Assembly (NCBI RefSeq): GCF_035013185.1
Contig: NZ_JAYGJO010000008.1
Span: forward strand, 62,001 to 126,000
DNA length: 64,000 bases
Reading direction: 5' to 3'
DNA from: Acerihabitans sp035013185
GTDB lineage: Bacteria; Pseudomonadota; Gammaproteobacteria; Enterobacterales; Enterobacteriaceae
The notes under the pieces are model-generated. The model ran no database searches and was not told the DNA's origin. It saw nothing but the letters and a program-made list of their open reading frames with translations. Positions 44,914-53,297 of this stretch are shown here, piece after piece (position 1 is the first letter of the stretch; every line of letters begins with the position of its first letter). The position numbers and the translations under genes are program-made.

Positions 44914-45228
44914 ATGTTTCTTGAACAAATTGAAGCAAAATTAAAGGCCGCGTTTGATCCTGTTTACCTTGAGGTCATGAACGAAAGCGACCAGCATAAT
45001 GTTCCAGCAGGGGCGGAGAGCCATTTTAAGGTGGTGATGGCCAGCGAACGTTTTAGCGGGGAACGTATTTTGGCACGCCATCGCGCGATTTATAGCGTGC
45101 TATCGGAGGAGTTGGCTGGGCCGGTACATGCTCTGGCGCTGCATGCGTATACGCTGGACGAGTGGTCAAATTTGCATAACTCCGTGCCGGTGTCACCGCC
45201 ATGCCGTGGTACCAAGCTTATTGTCTGA
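44914..45228 (+). CDS. bolA: Morphogene/transcriptional regulator BolA
   Basis: General stress regulator of shape and biofilm that also binds monothiol glutaredoxin and iron-sulfur clusters. 104 aa, as in E. coli (105). Seen: IEAKLKAAFDPVYLEVMNES, HNVPAGAESHFKVV, ERILARHRAIYSVL, VHALALHAYT and the C-terminal SPPCRGT. ATG 44914 is preceded by the strong RBS AAGGAGGAG at 44902-44909. A 122-bp tandem repeat begins 14 nt after the stop. Confidence 0.96.
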   Translation: MFLEQIEAKLKAAFDPVYLEVMNESDQHNVPAGAESHFKVVMASERFSGERILARHRAIYSVLSEELAGPVHALALHAYTLDEWSNLHNSVPVSPPCRGTKLIV

Positions 45229-45241
45229 GGCTGTACGCGGT

Positions 45242-45554
45242 AATGTCCGCTTCGGCCTCATTGGTACGCTCTCCCTCGGATTGGCTTAGGTGCAGAACCG
45301 GCCGGCCGGTTGGTGCCAAGAGCCGAGGGCCTAGCGCACCATGAGGCGCTCTGGCGGACAGAAAATGTCCGCTTCGGCCTCATTGGTACGCTCTCCCTCG
45401 GATTGGCTTAGGTGCAGAACCGGCCGGCCGGTTGGTGCCAAGAGCCGAGGGCCTAGCGCACCATGAGGCGCTCTGGCGGACAGAAAATGTCCGCTTCGGC
45501 CTCATTGGTACGCTCTCCCTCGGATTGGCTTGGGTGCAGAACCGGCCGGTTGGT
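45242..45554. repeat. 122-bp palindromic tandem repeat (2.6 copies) between bolA and tig
   Basis: Copies start at 45242, 45364 and 45486. The first two are identical over 122 bp; the third stops after about 69 bp, with one substitution and a 4-bp deletion at the centre. Each unit is itself one long imperfect palindrome: GTCCGC (45245) mirrors GCGGAC (45354-45359), GCCTCAT mirrors ATGAGGC, CCCTCGG mirrors CCGAGGG, and the centre AACCGGCCGGCCGGTT (45296-45311) is perfect. It looks like an amplified REP/MITE-type element. No open frame of interest. Confidence 0.9.
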
Positions 45555-45629
45555 TTGGCGTGTAAAGTTGACATTTTTTTTAATTTTGTGCGTCATGGCG
45601 CTCTGTGTGTGGCAATTTTCGCGCTGTTC

Positions 45630-45658
45630 TCGACTCATAAACTCTATGCCGCTATAAT
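45630..45658 (+). promoter_or_regulatory. Predicted sigma-70 promoter of tig
   Basis: TCGACT (-35, 45630-45635), 17-nt spacer, TATAAT (-10, 45653-45658), about 175 nt before the tig start. TTGACA at 45568-45573 is also present but has no good -10. The long leader between the promoter and tig holds no recognised element. Confidence 0.6.
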
Positions 45659-45840
45659 GCCGCGTCTTATATTTCCGAAATGTATTCGGGATGCTTCTGA
45701 CGACGACGGGGAACAGGTTTATATCCACTCCGACCTCCCGGTTCTCAGAGGCCATTTTCATGTCAGTGGACCTGGATGACCGCTTCTTTGAAAACGGCTT
45801 CTGGAGTTGACCGAGCACTGTGATTTTTTGAGGTAACAAG

Positions 45841-47145
45841 ATGCAAGTTTCTGTTGAGACCACTGAAGGCCTGGGGCGCCGCGTAACCATTACCGTTGCC
45901 GCCGATACCATAGAGCAAGCGGTAAAAAGCGAACTGGTGAATGTTGCCAAGAAGGTTCGCATTGATGGCTTCCGTAAAGGGAAAGTCCCCATGAACGTTG
46001 TGGCGCAGCGTTATAGCGCTTCGGTTCGCCAAGACGTACTGGGTGATATTATGCAGCGTAATTTTGTCGACGCGATTATCCAGGAAAAGATTAATCCGGT
46101 TGGCGCGCCTAGCTATGTGCCTGTTGAATACAAAAACGGTGAAGATTTCATGTTCCATGTGGAATTTGAAGTCTATCCGGAAGTGGAGTTGAAGGGTCTG
46201 GACGCTATTGAAGTCGAAAAACCGGTGGTTGAGGTTAACGATGCCGATGTTGATCAGATGTTGGAAACTCTGCGTAAGCAGCAGGCTGACTGGAAAGAAA
46301 CCGATCGCGCGTCCATTGCGGAAGATCGGGTAACCGTTGATTTTTCTGGCACCATTGACGGCGAGGAATTTGACGGCGGCAAAGCCACCGACTTTGTTCT
46401 GGCCATGGGTCAGGGCCGGATGATCCCCGGTTTCGAAGAAGGCGTCATCGGTCATAAGGCCGGCGAATCCTTTGAGATCGATGTGAATTTCCCAGCAGAC
46501 TATCATGCCGAAAATCTGAAGGGTAAAGCCGCTAAGTTCGCCATCGTTCTAAAGAAAGTTGAAGAACGTGAGTTGCCTGAATTGACCGAAGATTTTATTA
46601 AACGGTTTGGTGTAGCCGATGGTTCCATTAGCGGTCTGCGTGCCGAAGTGCGTAAAAACATGGAACGCGAGCTGAAAAATGCTGTGCGTAATCGGGTCAA
46701 AAACCAGGTGATTGACGGACTGATCGGTGCGAATGAAATCGACGTTCCGTCGAAGCTAGTTGATGGTGAGATCGACGTCCTGCGTCGTCAGGCGGCACAA
46801 CGTTTCGGTGGGGATGAAAAGCAAGCGCTTGAACTGCCGCGTGAACTGTTTGAAGAACAGGCAAAACGACGTGTACGCGTGGGTCTGCTTCTTGGTGAAG
46901 TGATCCAGGTTAACGAGCTCAAAGCCGATGATGCCCGCGTGAAAACGTTGATCGAAGAGATGGCGTCAGCGTATGAGGATCCTAGTGAAGTGATTGAGTA
47001 TTACGCAAAAAATCAAGAAATGATGAATAATATGCGTAATGTTGCTTTGGAAGAACAAGCGGTCGAAGCGTTGCTTGCCAAGGCTAAGGTTGTTGACAAA
47101 CCGACCACGTTCACTGAATTGATGAACCAGCCAAACGCGGCCTGA
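45841..47145 (+). CDS. tig: Trigger factor
   Basis: Ribosome-bound chaperone with peptidyl-prolyl isomerase activity, first to meet nascent chains. 434 aa against 432 in E. coli. N-terminal ribosome-binding domain with the signature GFRKGKVP at 43-50, FKBP-type PPIase domain (about 150-245), helical C-terminal domain. AGGTAAC upstream of ATG 45841. First of the tig-clpP-clpX-lon block. Confidence 0.98.
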   Translation: MQVSVETTEGLGRRVTITVAADTIEQAVKSELVNVAKKVRIDGFRKGKVPMNVVAQRYSASVRQDVLGDIMQRNFVDAIIQEKINPVGAPSYVPVEYKNGEDFMFHVEFEVYPEVELKGLDAIEVEKPVVEVNDADVDQMLETLRKQQADWKETDRASIAEDRVTVDFSGTIDGEEFDGGKATDFVLAMGQGRMIPGFEEGVIGHKAGESFEIDVNFPADYHAENLKGKAAKFAIVLKKVEERELPELTEDFIKRFGVADGSISGLRAEVRKNMERELKNAVRNRVKNQVIDGLIGANEIDVPSKLVDGEIDVLRRQAAQRFGGDEKQALELPRELFEEQAKRRVRVGLLLGEVIQVNELKADDARVKTLIEEMASAYEDPSEVIEYYAKNQEMMNNMRNVALEEQAVEALLAKAKVVDKPTTFTELMNQPNAA

Positions 47146-47193
47146 TCTCCATATTCGATTCTGCGTTTCCCGTAGACGGTATGTTTATCATTT

Positions 47194-47225
47194 AAAGCCT
47201 GTCATCATCCGATGGCGGGCTTTTT
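47194..47225 (+). terminator. Intrinsic terminator of tig
   Basis: AAAGCC at 47194-47199 pairs with GGCTTT at 47218-47223, extended inward by CATC/GATG around ATCC, and followed by TTTTTG. Located 49 nt past the tig stop. Confidence 0.85.
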
Positions 47226-47364
47226 GTTCGTTTGTGCTTCCCTATGAAAGAAATCAGTAATTATGGCTATATTTAACACTGTCACAATGCTAAAAGTGAG
47301 CGCAGATTAGCGCGACGTGGGCCGTTGCATAGGAACCCGCCGTAAAAGAATATAGGGCAATTGG

Positions 47365-47393
47365 TTGAAAATAGGCGATTGACCCCCCAACTA
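47365..47393 (+). promoter_or_regulatory. Candidate sigma-32 promoter of clpP
   Basis: TTGAAA (47365-47370), about 13 nt, then CCCCCAACTA (to 47393), resembling the heat-shock pattern CTTGAA-N13-CCCCATNT. It lies about 95 nt before the clpP start; E. coli clpPX is heat-inducible. The rest of the gap 47146-47488 shows only the tig terminator. Confidence 0.5.
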
Positions 47394-47488
47394 ATAACAC
47401 AGTCGACACCTTGAGCATGGCGATTGTTGTTCATCTCAAGTAGAATCGGAAAATAATGGCGCCGAGTGAATTTTATCTAGGAGATGAC

Positions 47489-48121
47489 ATGTCATACAGT
47501 GGCGATATAGAACAACAGGCACCCCAGATGGCATTGGTGCCGATGGTGGTTGAGCAGACTTCCCGTGGAGAGCGTTCCTACGATATCTTTTCGCGTCTAC
47601 TGAAAGAACGAATCATCTTTATGACCGGTCAAGTTGAAGATCATATGGCGAACTTAATTGTGGCGCAGATGCTGTTCCTGGAAGCGGAAAACCCGGAAAA
47701 AGATATTTATCTTTATATCAATTCACCGGGTGGTGTGATCACCGCCGGGATGTCCATTTATGACACGATGCAATTCATTAAACCTGACGTTAGCACGTTT
47801 TGCATGGGACAGGCTGCCTCAATGGGCGCTTTTCTGCTGACCGCTGGTGCCAAGGGTAAAAGATTCTGTATGCCCAATTCACGGGTGATGATCCATCAGC
47901 CACTGGGTGGATTCCAGGGGCAAGCTACCGATATTGAAATTCATGCGCGGGAAATTCTTAAGGTGAAGGCGCGCATGAATGAGTTGATGGCCAAACATAC
48001 TGGCCGTTCGCTGGAATCGATAGAAAAAGATACGGAGCGCGATCGTTTTCTATCCGCCGAAGAGGCGGTAGACTATGGATTGGTTGATTCCATTTTGAGC
48101 AAGCGTGAATTGACGGCGTAA
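47489..48121 (+). CDS. clpP: ATP-dependent Clp protease proteolytic subunit
   Basis: Serine peptidase that forms a 14-subunit chamber with ClpX or ClpA. 210 aa in precursor numbering: catalytic S111 in GQAASMGAF, H136 in VMIHQPLG, Asp near 185. The propeptide is removed in E. coli. ATG 47489 (MSYSG) follows TAGGAGATGAC; an upstream in-frame ATG at 47456 has no homology. clpX follows after 142 nt. Confidence 0.98.
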   Translation: MSYSGDIEQQAPQMALVPMVVEQTSRGERSYDIFSRLLKERIIFMTGQVEDHMANLIVAQMLFLEAENPEKDIYLYINSPGGVITAGMSIYDTMQFIKPDVSTFCMGQAASMGAFLLTAGAKGKRFCMPNSRVMIHQPLGGFQGQATDIEIHAREILKVKARMNELMAKHTGRSLESIEKDTERDRFLSAEEAVDYGLVDSILSKRELTA

Positions 48122-48263
48122 TTCTGAATACCGATAGACTATAGTTACAGTAGTGAGTCATTCGAGTAGACTAATACCACTCAAAGCGCCGGTTTTACGT
48201 TAAGCAGTCGCGTTGCCGCCGTGGTTGGCCTGCGGGACAAAGACTAGAGAAAGAGGTTTACTG

Positions 48264-49538
48264 ATGACAGATAAGCGCAAAGACGGTTCAGGAAAGCTGC
48301 TGTATTGCTCTTTCTGCGGGAAAAGCCAGCATGAGGTGCGTAAGCTAATTGCTGGGCCGTCAGTGTATATCTGCGATGAGTGTGTCGATTTATGCAATGA
48401 CATTATTCGCGAAGAGATCAAGGAAGTGGCCCCGCACCGTGAACGCAGTGCGTTACCGACGCCTCATGAAATTCGCTACCATCTGGATGACTACGTGATC
48501 GGCCAGGAAAAAGCGAAAAAAGTGCTGGCGGTGGCCGTGTATAACCACTACAAGCGGTTACGTAACATCGACACCACCAACGGTATTGAGCTTGGTAAAA
48601 GCAACATTCTGCTGATCGGACCGACCGGTAGTGGTAAAACGCTGCTGGCGGAAACGCTGGCCCGATTCTTGGATGTGCCCTTTACCATGGCTGATGCCAC
48701 TACCCTGACGGAAGCGGGTTATGTTGGCGAAGATGTCGAAAACATCATTCAAAAACTGTTGCAGAAATGCGATTATGATGTGCAAAAAGCGCAGCGTGGG
48801 ATTGTCTATATCGATGAAATTGATAAGATTTCTCGTAAATCAGATAACCCGTCGATTACGCGTGATGTATCAGGTGAAGGTGTGCAGCAGGCACTGCTAA
48901 AACTGATCGAAGGTACCGTTGCTGCCGTTCCTCCTCAGGGTGGACGTAAACATCCTCAGCAGGAGTTCCTGCAGGTGGACACGTCCAAGATTCTGTTTAT
49001 CTGCGGCGGTGCTTTTGCCGGTTTGGATAAAGTGATTGAACAGCGGATTGATACGGGCCGGGGTATCGGTTTTAGCGCCACGGTGAAAGGCAGTGCCCAA
49101 AAGGCATCCGAAGGGCAGCTTTTGTCTAGAGTTGAGCCAGAGGACCTGATTAAATTTGGCCTGATCCCTGAATTCATTGGCCGTTTGCCGGTACTCGCTA
49201 CACTCAATGAGCTCAGTGAGGATGCGTTGATACAGATTCTTAAAGAGCCGAAGAACGCCCTGACCAAGCAATACCAGGCGTTATTCAATCTTGAAGGGGT
49301 AGAGTTGGAATTCCGTGATGAAGCGCTCACGGCAATAGCCAAGAAAGCCATGGCGCGCAAAACCGGCGCCCGTGGGCTGCGTTCCATCGTGGAAGGTGCC
49401 CTGCTGGACACCATGTATGAACTGCCTTCTCAAGATAGCGTTGAAAAAGTGGTTATCGACGAATCGGTCATTGAAGGGCAATCCGAGCCGCTGTTGATTT
49501 ATGGTAAGCATGAAACTCAGCAGGCTTCCGGCGAATAA
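48264..49538 (+). CDS. clpX: ATP-dependent Clp protease ATPase subunit ClpX
   Basis: AAA+ unfoldase feeding ClpP. 424 aa, as in E. coli. N-terminal zinc-binding domain C15, C18, C37, C40; Walker A GPTGSGKT (near 120); pore loop GYVGEDVE; Walker B IVYIDEIDKI; RKSDNPSITRDVSGEGVQQALLK; IGF loop RGIGFSA for ClpP docking; sensor 2 GARGLRSI. ATG 48264 (MTDKRKDGSGK) is chosen by homology over the longer open frame. Confidence 0.98.
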   Translation: MTDKRKDGSGKLLYCSFCGKSQHEVRKLIAGPSVYICDECVDLCNDIIREEIKEVAPHRERSALPTPHEIRYHLDDYVIGQEKAKKVLAVAVYNHYKRLRNIDTTNGIELGKSNILLIGPTGSGKTLLAETLARFLDVPFTMADATTLTEAGYVGEDVENIIQKLLQKCDYDVQKAQRGIVYIDEIDKISRKSDNPSITRDVSGEGVQQALLKLIEGTVAAVPPQGGRKHPQQEFLQVDTSKILFICGGAFAGLDKVIEQRIDTGRGIGFSATVKGSAQKASEGQLLSRVEPEDLIKFGLIPEFIGRLPVLATLNELSEDALIQILKEPKNALTKQYQALFNLEGVELEFRDEALTAIAKKAMARKTGARGLRSIVEGALLDTMYELPSQDSVEKVVIDESVIEGQSEPLLIYGKHETQQASGE

Positions 49539-49560
49539 TCCAACAGACGATGGCACAGAG

Positions 49561-49683
49561 TATACCTGATAGCGTTGGTGTTGCAGGAAGGCGGCAAACG
49601 AAAAACCCGGACCGTACTGAGATAAATGATTCGGGTGAACGGGTACTGCTAACGCCTCTGTAGTGTTATCGATGGCGGGTATA
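49561..49683 (+). repeat. ERIC-like element after clpX
   Basis: 123 bp from TATACC to GGGTATA, with the ERIC blocks GTTGCAGGAAGGCGGCAA near the left and TTCGGGTGAACGGGTA in the centre, then a degenerate right arm. It begins 22 nt past the clpX stop and precedes the terminator, so it would be in the clpX 3' UTR. Confidence 0.75.
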
Positions 49684-49700
49684 ATATCTGGCAAAAAGTA

Positions 49701-49734
49701 AACAAATGGGGGATTTTATCCCCCATTTGTTTTT
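49701..49734 (+). terminator. Strong terminator of clpPX
   Basis: AACAAATGGGGGAT (49701-49714) and its exact complement (49718-49731) around the loop TTT, ending in TTTTT. The 14-bp perfect stem works in both orientations. Confidence 0.92.
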
Positions 49735-49748
49735 CCACTATTCAGCCT

Positions 49749-49777
49749 GTTGAATGTAAGCGATTTGCCCCCATATA
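49749..49777 (+). promoter_or_regulatory. Sigma-32 (heat-shock) promoter of lon
   Basis: GTTGAATG (from 49749) and CCCCCATATA (49768-49777) with about 14 nt between match the heat-shock consensus and the E. coli lon promoter, where GTTGAATG and CCCCATATACT occur in the same arrangement. It predicts heat induction of lon. Confidence 0.75.
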
Positions 49778-49854
49778 CTCAATTACCTATTTGTTGAAAC
49801 TGCCAACAGAAGCGTTTCGCGAATCCCCTAACTTGGCGGAAGCTATGCTCGACG

Positions 49855-49964
49855 GATTTAGTGTTGCAGGAAGGCGGCAAGCGAAAGAATTCGAGGCTTG
49901 CTCAGGTAAGTAATCTGGGGGAATGAGCGTAGCCATTACCCCTGTAACATAAAAGATGACGGGT
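49855..49964 (+). repeat. ERIC-like element in the lon 5' leader
   Basis: GTGTTGCAGGAAGGCGGCAA, the core GGCTTGCTCAGGTAAGTAAT, GGGGGAATGAGCG, and the right end GATGACGGGT make a near-complete ERIC. It lies downstream of the sigma-32 promoter and ends about 20 nt before the lon start, so it would be transcribed as part of the lon leader. Confidence 0.8.
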
Positions 49965-49984
49965 CAAAACTAAGAGAGAGCTCT

Positions 49985-52345
49985 ATGAATGCTGAGCGTT
50001 CCGAACGCATAGAAATCCCCGTATTACCTTTGCGTGATGTGGTGGTCTATCCGCACATGGTCATCCCGCTGTTTGTCGGACGGGAGAAGTCGATTCGGTG
50101 CCTTGAAGCAGCCATGGATAGCGACAAAAAAATCATGCTGGTGGCGCAGAAAGAAGCTTCGACGGATGAGCCGGGCGTAAACGATCTATTTTCAGTTGGG
50201 ACCGTTTCATCGATTCTTCAGATGCTTAAGCTGCCCGACGGTACGGTTAAAGTACTGGTTGAGGGTTTGCAGCGTGCCCGCATTACCACTTTGTCGGATA
50301 GCGGCGAACATTTTGCCGCCCAGGCTGAATATTTTGCAACGCCCGAAATCGATGAGCGCGAACAGGAAGTTCTGGTGCGCACTGCGATTAATCAATTTGA
50401 AGGGTACATAAAACTCAATAAAAAAATTCCGCCGGAAGTCCTTACGTCATTAAACAGTATTGATGACGCCGCGCGATTGGCCGATACCATTGCCGCCCAT
50501 ATGCCGTTGAAACTCAGCGACAAGCAGACAGTATTGGAAATGGCTGACGTGACGGAGCGGCTAGAATATTTGATGGCGATGATGGAATCGGAAATCGATT
50601 TGCTACAGGTCGAGAAACGTATCCGTAATCGCGTCAAGAAACAGATGGAAAAAAGTCAGCGCGAGTACTATCTGAATGAGCAAATGAAGGCGATTCAGAA
50701 AGAACTGGGTGAAATGGATGACGCCCCTGATGAAAATGAGGCACTAAAACGCAAAATTGAAGCAGCGAAAATGCCTAAAGAGGCGCGGGAAAAAACCGAA
50801 GCCGAATTGCAAAAGCTGAAAATGATGTCGCCGATGTCCGCCGAGGCCACCGTGGTGCGCGGGTATATTGATTGGATGCTGGCGGTGCCATGGCATTCCC
50901 GTACCAAGGTAAAGAAAGATCTGGTCAAGGCGCAGGAAGTGCTGGATAAAGATCATTATGGTCTGGAACGGGTTAAGGATCGTATTCTTGAATATCTGGC
51001 GGTGCAAAGCCGAGTCAGTAAAATAAAGGGACCGATTCTGTGCCTGGTAGGGCCGCCGGGGGTAGGTAAAACCTCGCTTGGCCAGTCAATTGCCAAGGCC
51101 ACTGGGCGTGAATACGTGCGCATGGCGCTGGGTGGGGTGCGTGATGAGGCGGAAATTCGCGGTCACCGCCGTACCTATATCGGTTCCATGCCGGGTAAGC
51201 TCATTCAGAAAATGTCCAAGATAGGGGTTAAAAACCCACTGTTTTTGCTCGATGAAATCGACAAAATGTCTTCGGATATGCGTGGCGATCCCGCATCGGC
51301 ATTGTTGGAAGTGCTGGATCCTGAGCAAAATGTAGCCTTTAACGATCACTATCTTGAGGTGGATTACGATCTTTCCGATGTGATGTTTGTGGCGACATCC
51401 AACTCGATGAATATTCCGGCACCACTGCTGGATCGTATGGAAGTCATCCGTTTGTCAGGTTATACCGAAGACGAAAAGCTCAATATCGCCCGCGAACATT
51501 TGTTGCAAAAACAAATTGATCGTAATGCATTGAAAAGCGGTGAAATAACCATTGAAGATAGCGCTTTGGTTGGTATCATTCGTTATTATACCCGTGAGGC
51601 TGGGGTGCGTAATCTGGAGCGCGAAATCTCCAAGATCTGCCGCAAGGCGGTTAAAACGCTGCTGATGGATAAGACGGTTAAGCATATCCTGGTCAACGGC
51701 GACAACCTCAAGGACTATTTGGGTGTCCAGCGTTTCGACTACGGTCGGGCTGAAGGCGAGAATAGGGTGGGGCAGGTTACTGGCCTGGCCTGGACTGAGG
51801 TGGGCGGTGAATTATTAACTATTGAAACCGCCTGCGTGCCAGGTAAAGGTAAATTGACCTATACGGGTTCTCTGGGTGAAGTCATGCAGGAATCTATCCA
51901 GGCAGCGCTGACCGTAGTGCGTGCGCGCGCGGACAAGCTGGGTATTAATCCCGATTTTTACGAGAAAAGGGATATCCATGTCCACGTACCGGAAGGTGCA
52001 ACGCCAAAAGATGGGCCGAGCGCCGGTATTGCCATGTGCACTGCGCTGGTTTCATGTCTAACGGGGAATCCGGTTAAAGCCAATGTGGCGATGACCGGTG
52101 AAATTACCCTGCGTGGGCAGGTGTTGCCCATCGGTGGTCTGAAGGAAAAACTACTGGCTGCACACCGTGGTGGTATCAAAACGGTATTAATCCCTTTCGA
52201 AAATAAACGCGATTTGGAAGACATGCCGGCGAATGTGATCAACGATATGGATATCCATCCGGTCCAGCGCATTGATGAAGTGCTGACACTGGCGTTGCAG
52301 AACTCGCCTTTTGGTATTGAAATTGCCACTGCGGCCGCCAAATAG
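49985..52345 (+). CDS. lon: ATP-dependent protease Lon
   Basis: Cytoplasmic AAA+ serine protease that removes damaged and regulatory proteins. 786 aa against 784 in E. coli. N-terminal LAN domain, long helix (about 180-300), Walker A GPPGVGKT at about 356-363, Walker B LFLLDEIDKM, and protease domain with the catalytic dyad S679 (GPSAGIAM) and K722 (GLKEKL). The RBS region AGAGAGAGCTCT just before ATG 49985 is as in E. coli, kept intact next to an ERIC insertion. Confidence 0.98.
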   Translation: MNAERSERIEIPVLPLRDVVVYPHMVIPLFVGREKSIRCLEAAMDSDKKIMLVAQKEASTDEPGVNDLFSVGTVSSILQMLKLPDGTVKVLVEGLQRARITTLSDSGEHFAAQAEYFATPEIDEREQEVLVRTAINQFEGYIKLNKKIPPEVLTSLNSIDDAARLADTIAAHMPLKLSDKQTVLEMADVTERLEYLMAMMESEIDLLQVEKRIRNRVKKQMEKSQREYYLNEQMKAIQKELGEMDDAPDENEALKRKIEAAKMPKEAREKTEAELQKLKMMSPMSAEATVVRGYIDWMLAVPWHSRTKVKKDLVKAQEVLDKDHYGLERVKDRILEYLAVQSRVSKIKGPILCLVGPPGVGKTSLGQSIAKATGREYVRMALGGVRDEAEIRGHRRTYIGSMPGKLIQKMSKIGVKNPLFLLDEIDKMSSDMRGDPASALLEVLDPEQNVAFNDHYLEVDYDLSDVMFVATSNSMNIPAPLLDRMEVIRLSGYTEDEKLNIAREHLLQKQIDRNALKSGEITIEDSALVGIIRYYTREAGVRNLEREISKICRKAVKTLLMDKTVKHILVNGDNLKDYLGVQRFDYGRAEGENRVGQVTGLAWTEVGGELLTIETACVPGKGKLTYTGSLGEVMQESIQAALTVVRARADKLGINPDFYEKRDIHVHVPEGATPKDGPSAGIAMCTALVSCLTGNPVKANVAMTGEITLRGQVLPIGGLKEKLLAAHRGGIKTVLIPFENKRDLEDMPANVINDMDIHPVQRIDEVLTLALQNSPFGIEIATAAAK

Positions 52346-52374
52346 TGGTGTAAAGTAGCCGTTATTGTTAAAAA

Positions 52375-52414
52375 ACTGGCTGGTAGGCGAAATCACACTT
52401 GCCAGTCTTTTTTT
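52375..52414 (+). terminator. Terminator of lon
   Basis: ACTGGC (52375-52380) pairs with GCCAGT (52401-52406), then CTTTTTTT. The loop is long (20 nt), so the stem is moderate but position and T run fit. Confidence 0.7.
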
Positions 52415-52557
52415 GTACCGTTAAGTTAGGTAGTTGTCATGCTTGGTCGCCGTTTGGTTCGGGCTTGTCAGGATATAATAGGCTTGTTAAAACAGCTGCG
52501 CTGTCGCGTTTAAGGAAAATTCCACCGCGATGAAAGAATTCTAGAGGGGATGAAAGA

Positions 52558-52830
52558 GTGAATAAGTCACAACTGATCGACAAAATTGCTGCAGGTGCTG
52601 ATATTTCCAAAGCAGCGGCTGGACGTGTACTAGATGCAATAATTGGTTCCGTAACCGAAACACTGCAACAAGGAGACGATGTTGCACTGGTAGGTTTTGG
52701 CACTTTTACGGTGCGCGAGCGTTCCGCCCGTACCGGTAGAAATCCGCAAACTGGCAAGGAAATCAGTATCCCAGCCGCAAAAGTTCCTGGTTTCCGCGCT
52801 GGCAAAGGGTTGAAGGACGCTGTCAACTGA
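52558..52830 (+). CDS. hupB: DNA-binding protein HU-beta
   Basis: Histone-like nucleoid protein, one half of the HU heterodimer. 90 aa, as in E. coli: MNKSQLIDKIAAGADISKAAAGR, VALVGFGTF, and the DNA-intercalating arm RTGRNPQTGKEI with P63. Starts with GTG 52558 after GAGGGGATGAAA. Its terminator lies 288 nt past the stop codon, after two ERIC elements. Confidence 0.98.
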   Translation: MNKSQLIDKIAAGADISKAAAGRVLDAIIGSVTETLQQGDDVALVGFGTFTVRERSARTGRNPQTGKEISIPAAKVPGFRAGKGLKDAVN

Positions 52831-52844
52831 TTGTTATGTCGCTG

Positions 52845-52959
52845 TTTTTCGCGTTGCGAGCAGGTGGCAAGAGAATGAATCCGCAGAGCTTACACCAGTA
52901 AGTGATGCGGGTGAACGAGCGCCGCCAACGTACTGGCAACGTGAAAGATGACGGGTATA
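52845..52959 (+). repeat. ERIC element 1 of a tandem pair (hupB-ppiD)
   Basis: Left part GCGTTGCGAGCAGGTGGCAA, core GAGCTTACACCAGTAAGTGA, GCGGGTGAACGAGCG, right end GATGACGGGTATA. Closely matches the ERIC consensus core (GCTTAC..AGTAAGTGA..GGGTGA.CGA). Confidence 0.88.
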
Positions 52960-53082
52960 CCCAATAGATTTCGTGTTGCGAGCAGGTGGCAAGAGAGAGA
53001 ATCCCGCTGAGCTTACACCAGTAAGTGATGCGGGTGAACGAGCGCCGCCAACGTACTGGCAACGTGAAAGATGACGGGTATA
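52956..53082 (+). repeat. ERIC element 2 of a tandem pair (hupB-ppiD)
   Basis: Shares TATACCC with the end of the first copy and is full length (about 127 bp). From GAGCTTACACC to GGGTATA it is identical to the first copy over more than 70 bp; the left parts differ at a few positions. This suggests a recent duplication or conversion. Confidence 0.88.
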
Positions 53083-53117
53083 TTACCTGACGCAGGAAGA
53101 CAGGTAGGGTAGAATAC

Positions 53118-53147
53118 AAGGCGCATCTTTTGATGTGCCTTTTTTTT
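53118..53147 (+). terminator. Terminator downstream of hupB
   Basis: AAGGCGCATC, loop TTTT, GATGTGCCTT (one G-T pair), then a run of T to 53147. It lies after both ERIC copies, so the hupB transcript would contain both as 3' UTR. Confidence 0.82.
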
Positions 53148-53297
53148 GTTGTTATTTTTTCCCTGGCAAAATAGCCTTTTGGGGCGTTGGGGAAAGATCT
53201 TTGGCGCGCGGCAGCTTTAAAAGCTACGGCATGAAGGCGGGATTTTTCTGCCGGCGCAAGGGGTTTCATTCATATTACAGCGGAGTGTTGTCACACT

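Noticed and set aside
45568..45573. TTGACA as the tig -35
   Set aside because: No acceptable -10 lies 16-18 nt downstream; TCGACT with TATAAT at 45630-45658 is better.
45453..45992. Minus-strand open frames across the 122-bp repeat (179 aa, and a 64-aa one at 45380-45574 with repeated peptides)
   Set aside because: The repeated peptides simply mirror the palindromic DNA repeat, the frame runs into tig on the other strand, and there is no RBS or known homologue.
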